Below are positions 60,933 to 64,000 of a stretch of 64,000 bases of DNA, one piece after another. Position 1 is the stretch's first letter, and each line of letters starts with the position of its first letter. The position numbers and the translations under genes are program-made. Under the pieces are notes generated by a model. That model did not search any database and was not told the DNA's origin. It saw nothing but the letters and a program-made list of their open reading frames with translations. This stretch comes from Bacteroides sp. (GTDB taxonomy: Bacteria; Bacteroidota; Bacteroidia; Bacteroidales; P3). The DNA is taken from the NCBI GenBank assembly GCA_023662825.1, contig JAMPIH010000007.1:1-64000 (forward strand). The letters are read 5' to 3'.

Positions 60933-63233
60933 ATGGCAACAAAACGTTTTGAAATTCTGGAGAAAGAGACCCTTGCTCCCGAAATCATCAGCATGCAGGT
61001 CTATGCGCCCCGTCTGGCGGAATCGGCCAAGCCGGGACAGTTTCTCATCGTGATTCCCGACGAAAAGGGCGAACGCATTCCCCTTACCGTGTGCGATTAC
61101 GACACGCAGCGCGGCACCATCCGCATCGTTTTCCAGATGCTGGGCGCATCCACCAAGAAACTGGGCGAGTTCAACGTGGGCGACTGCTTTCAGGATGTGG
61201 TGGGACCGCTCGGACGGCCTTCCGACTTTATGGAGGAAGACCTGGCGGAAGTTAAGAAACGCAATATCCTTTTCGTGGCGGGCGGTTTCGCGGCCGCTCC
61301 CGTATATCCGCAGGTCAAGTGGATGCACGAGAACGGGGTGGCCTGCGACGTGATCCTTGGCGCCCGCTCGGCTTCGCTCTTCGTGCTCGAAAAAGAAATG
61401 CGCGCGGTAAGCAGGGAAGTGTTCCTCTGCACCGACGACGGCACCGCCGGTTTCCACGGCCGCGTCACCGACCTCATCAAGGACCTTATCGACAACCAAG
61501 GCAAGAAATACGACCAGGTAATCTGTATCGGCCCCATGATCATGATGAAGTTCGTGTCCCTGCTCACCAAAAAATACAATATCCCCACCGTGGTGAGCCT
61601 CAACACGCTTATGGTCGATGGAACAGGCATGTGCGGCGCCTGCCGCGTAACGGTGGGCGACAAGACCAAGTTCGCCTGCGTGGACGGCCCCGAATTCGAC
61701 GCCCATCAGGTGGATTTCGACGAAGCCATGCGCCGTCAGGGCATGTACAAGAAACACGAGATCGCCAAGAACACCGAAGACCATCACTGCAACTTGGCTG
61801 CGGCCGTGGAAGAATCGGCGGCCCTGCGCGCCTGCGAGGGCGGGGTCTGCGAATTGGACAAGAAGAAACGCGTGCCCGTAAAGGAACAGGATCCTGTGGA
61901 ACGCAGCAGGAACTTCAAGGAAGTCTGCTTAGGATACAACGAGGAAGAAGCCGTGCTGGAGGCCTCGCGCTGCCTGCAGTGCAAGAAGCCGGCCTGTATG
62001 GACGCCTGCCCGGTGTCGATCAAGATTCCGCAGTTCATCCACCAGATTACCCAACGCGATTTTGCGGAAGCCGCCCGCGTGATCGCCATCGACTCGGCGC
62101 TGCCGGCGGTGTGCGGCCGTGTATGCCCGCAGGAATCGCAATGCGAAGGCTCCTGCGTGATGGGCAAGAAGTTTGAACCGGTGGCCATCGGCAAGCTGGA
62201 ACGTTTCGTGGCCGACTACACCCGTGCCAACGGAGGCGCGAAGGTGGAAAGACCGGCTTCCAACGGCAAGAAAGTGGCCGTTATCGGCAGCGGTCCAGCG
62301 GGTCTTACCTGCGCCGGCGACTTAGCCAAGAAAGGCTACTCCGTAACCGTTTTCGAGGCCCTGCACAAGGCCGGCGGCGTGTTGGTTTACGGCATTCCCG
62401 AATTCCGTCTGCCCAAGGCGATCGTGGCGCACGAAATCGAGAACCTCAAGAAACTGGGCGTGGAATTCGAGACGGACGTGATCATCGGCAAGACCGACAC
62501 GGTGAACCACCTGATGGACGTTGAGAAATACGATGCCGTATTCATCGGTTCGGGCGCGGGCCTGCCCCGTTTCATGAACATTCCGGGCGAGAACCTGAAC
62601 GGGGTCGTGTCGGCCAACGAGCTGCTGACGCGCTCCAACCTGATGAAGGCTTACCGCGAAGACTACGCCACGCCGGTGTTCATCGGCAAGAAGGTGGCCG
62701 TGGTGGGCGGCGGAAACGTGGCGATGGATGCCGCCCGTACCGCCAAGCGCCTGGGTTCGGACGTGTATATCATCTACCGCCGTACCGAAAACGAGATGCC
62801 GGCCCGTAAGGAAGAGGTGCACCACGCGCACGAGGAAGGCATCCACTTTATGGAACTGACCAATCCGGTGGAAATTCTGGGCGATGAAAACGGCTGGGTG
62901 CGCGCCATCCGCTGCATCCGCATGGAATTGGGCGAACCCGACGCGTCGGGCCGCCGCAGCCCGGTGGAAATGCCCGGCTCGGAATTCGACGTGGAGGTGG
63001 ACGAAGTGATCATGTCGCTCGGCACGGTGGCCAACCCGATGCTGGCGCACTCGGTTCAGGGCTTGGAAACCAACCGCAAGGGCTGTATTGTGGCCGATGA
63101 AAACGGCATCACTTCCCGCCCCGGCGTATTCGCCGCCGGCGACGTGGTAAGCGGCGCCGCCACCGTAATCCTCGCCATGGGCGCCGCCCGCAAGGCCGCC
63201 GCCGCTATCGACGCTTATGTTATGGGGAAATAG
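60933..63233 (+). CDS. Fused NfnAB-type NADH/ferredoxin:NADP+ oxidoreductase (GltD-like)
   Basis: A 766-residue two-domain flavoprotein. Residues 1 to about 285 are the PyrK/FNR-like part: FAD-binding and NAD-binding segments (LFVAGGFAAAPVYPQVKWM), then a [2Fe-2S] cysteine cluster around GTGMCGACRVTVG and FACVDGPEFDAH. Residues about 320-766 are the GltD/NfnB-like part. It has cysteines for [4Fe-4S] clusters (CLQCKKPACMDACPVSI and CGRVCPQESQCEGSC), the FAD motif VAVIGSGPAGLTCAGDLA, the NADP motif VAVVGGGNVAMDAARTA and the C-terminal GVFAAGDVVSGAATVILAMG. In separate-subunit organisms these form Nfn, which bifurcates electrons between NADPH, NADH and ferredoxin. It starts 11 bases after the helicase gene and ends before a strong terminator. 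Confidence 0.9.
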   Translation: MATKRFEILEKETLAPEIISMQVYAPRLAESAKPGQFLIVIPDEKGERIPLTVCDYDTQRGTIRIVFQMLGASTKKLGEFNVGDCFQDVVGPLGRPSDFMEEDLAEVKKRNILFVAGGFAAAPVYPQVKWMHENGVACDVILGARSASLFVLEKEMRAVSREVFLCTDDGTAGFHGRVTDLIKDLIDNQGKKYDQVICIGPMIMMKFVSLLTKKYNIPTVVSLNTLMVDGTGMCGACRVTVGDKTKFACVDGPEFDAHQVDFDEAMRRQGMYKKHEIAKNTEDHHCNLAAAVEESAALRACEGGVCELDKKKRVPVKEQDPVERSRNFKEVCLGYNEEEAVLEASRCLQCKKPACMDACPVSIKIPQFIHQITQRDFAEAARVIAIDSALPAVCGRVCPQESQCEGSCVMGKKFEPVAIGKLERFVADYTRANGGAKVERPASNGKKVAVIGSGPAGLTCAGDLAKKGYSVTVFEALHKAGGVLVYGIPEFRLPKAIVAHEIENLKKLGVEFETDVIIGKTDTVNHLMDVEKYDAVFIGSGAGLPRFMNIPGENLNGVVSANELLTRSNLMKAYREDYATPVFIGKKVAVVGGGNVAMDAARTAKRLGSDVYIIYRRTENEMPARKEEVHHAHEEGIHFMELTNPVEILGDENGWVRAIRCIRMELGEPDASGRRSPVEMPGSEFDVEVDEVIMSLGTVANPMLAHSVQGLETNRKGCIVADENGITSRPGVFAAGDVVSGAATVILAMGAARKAAAAIDAYVMGK

Positions 63234-63256
63234 TTTTCCGGAACTCTGATATTGAG

Positions 63257-63290
63257 GTGGGGCGATTCTACGAATCGCCCCACTTTTTTT
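63257..63290 (+). terminator. Terminator after the Nfn fusion gene
   Basis: A 12-bp stem GTGGGGCGATTC / GAATCGCCCCAC (63257-63268 with 63272-63283), followed by seven Ts. Confidence 0.92.
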
Positions 63291-63685
63291 GTAACCAACT
63301 TTTGCTTTTACCCGAACTATCTTTCATCCTCTTTATCTCTCTGTCGAAGCCGTTGAGTGGCCCAACGGCGGAACCGTATGGCTATCTTAGACTTGACACA
63401 AATACCACAACACCCCGAAACCAAGATTGCGGAACATATCCGTAAGATGCGGCGGTACTGTAGATGAATAGCGGGCTGGAAATTCAGGGAAACGTGAGCA
63501 AGGGGACTTATTATGTTCCTAAATGGCTCACTAACGTATCACGGGCATCATATGATTCCTTATAATGAATTGATTATAACGCATAGAAGAAACAACAAGG
63601 CACACTAATGGCTCATTGAAAGAAGGTGACTTAAAGAGATCTATCGTAAAGTGAAGCGATAACACTCTTGGCTGTCACTGATTTT
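63291..63685. other. Stretch without a recognisable gene
   Basis: About 400 bases, AT-rich compared with the genes to the left. No frame longer than about 60 codons has protein character, and I find no tRNA, promoter pair or tandem repeat. It may be decayed sequence at the border of an accessory region that continues past the window. Confidence 0.5.
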
Positions 63686-64000
63686 CTATTGATTACATAT
63701 TTTAGAAATCAATGCCTTGATAGACTCTATTTTCTTTAACAAATTCATTCTTTGTATTTCATTTAATGGCAATTTGTTTATCAAAACTTCAAAGTCTTGC
63801 ATTGATTTATGCTGCTGTATTTTTAGTTTTGTATCAAATTTTTTTTCCTCTGTCATAAGCGCTGTTTTATGAAGTTGCATTATTCTAGGCAAAACTCGCA
63901 ATAGCAAAAGGGGGCGTTTCAACTCCGAGAGCGCATCTAATTGTTGCATTCTGTTTAGAAGAAGTGGTAACCGATTAATCTTGCCCCCTCTAATGTGAGC
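63686..64000 (-). CDS. C-terminal part of an unidentified protein, cut by the window edge
   Basis: The minus-strand frame is open from the window end to the stop at 63686 (at least 104 codons). It is low in GC and strongly helical: leucine-rich LPLLLNRMQQLDALSELKRP, a lysine/glutamine-rich helix, and an ending LPLNEIQRMNLLKKIESIKA. The ending loosely resembles the helix that closes type I restriction specificity subunits (LPxxEQxRIVxKIE), but that is too weak for assignment. An internal ATG at 63949 could give an 87-residue protein instead. Confidence 0.4.
   Translation of the reverse strand, partial: AHIRGGKINRLPLLLNRMQQLDALSELKRPLLLLRVLPRIMQLHKTALMTEEKKFDTKLKIQQHKSMQDFEVLINKLPLNEIQRMNLLKKIESIKALISKICNQ

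Noticed and set aside
58936-60942. 668-codon open frame antisense to the DEAD-box helicase
   Set aside because: It is the mirror of a high-GC gene with all helicase motifs. The antisense product is rich in H, V, G and A with no domain pattern, as expected from third-position GC bias.

Overview
The window is a chromosomal segment of a Bacteroidota bacterium, most probably a Bacteroidales member with a GC-rich genome. The evidence is: promoters of the TTTG / TAnnTTTG type typical of this phylum in front of tRNA and protein genes; a type IX secretion type-B sorting domain; TonB/outer-membrane barrel proteins; DUF4834, DUF5723 and DUF6057-type proteins; an AlgI-like O-acyltransferase paired with an SGNH-like protein; and a fused NfnAB-type oxidoreductase. 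Most of it is dense housekeeping and envelope gene content with strong third-position GC. That bias also produces very long antisense open frames that are not genes.

Layout. 1-900: a decayed Fic-family fragment, then rpmH behind a clear promoter. 988-9769: DUF4834 and YitT membrane proteins, a porin-like barrel, a gate-domain transporter-like protein, PEP carboxykinase, and a 1193-codon TolB-like/barrel protein. 9792-13406: sufBCD on the minus strand. 13482-19754: a lower-GC surface-polysaccharide cluster (flippase, glycosyltransferase, and two tandem paralogous polymerase-like membrane proteins, the second fused to an O-antigen-ligase domain). 19781-26138: rpoN, an AsmA-like protein, tRNA-His and asnS. 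26195-28879: era, a lipid-A N-domain protein and a DMT exporter. 29059-35349: a C92-like lipoprotein peptidase, tRNA-Phe, obgE, PAP2, rsmG, DUF5723 and a large lipoprotein. 35648-40349: a small frameshifted lipoprotein, gdhA, tcdA-like and an S41 protease.

40422-45788 is an accessory island. It holds two orphan P-loop ATPase genes, a remnant of a third, and an outer-membrane barrel gene between them. Each ATPase gene or remnant is directly preceded by its own array of short AT-rich tandem repeats (period 14 or 34 bp). A third ATPase at 57499-58794 has a 33-bp-period array. Two of the ATPases end in a domain with a D...ExK pattern like PD-(D/E)XK nucleases. This recurring ATPase-plus-repeat unit is the best candidate here for an undescribed system.

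45794-50453 is an envelope operon (MltD-like lytic transglycosylase, SGNH protein, MBOAT acyltransferase) that suggests peptidoglycan or glycan O-acetylation next to a wall-cleaving enzyme. It and obgE are both driven from a tandem pair of a promoter-bearing palindromic repeat (four copies in all). 50450-63233 holds a type IX-secreted fibronectin-like protein, a DUF6057/PD40-haem lipoprotein pair, a thioredoxin-like protein, the third ATPase, a DEAD-box helicase and the Nfn fusion. The last 700 bases are AT-rich and end in a reading frame that runs off the window.
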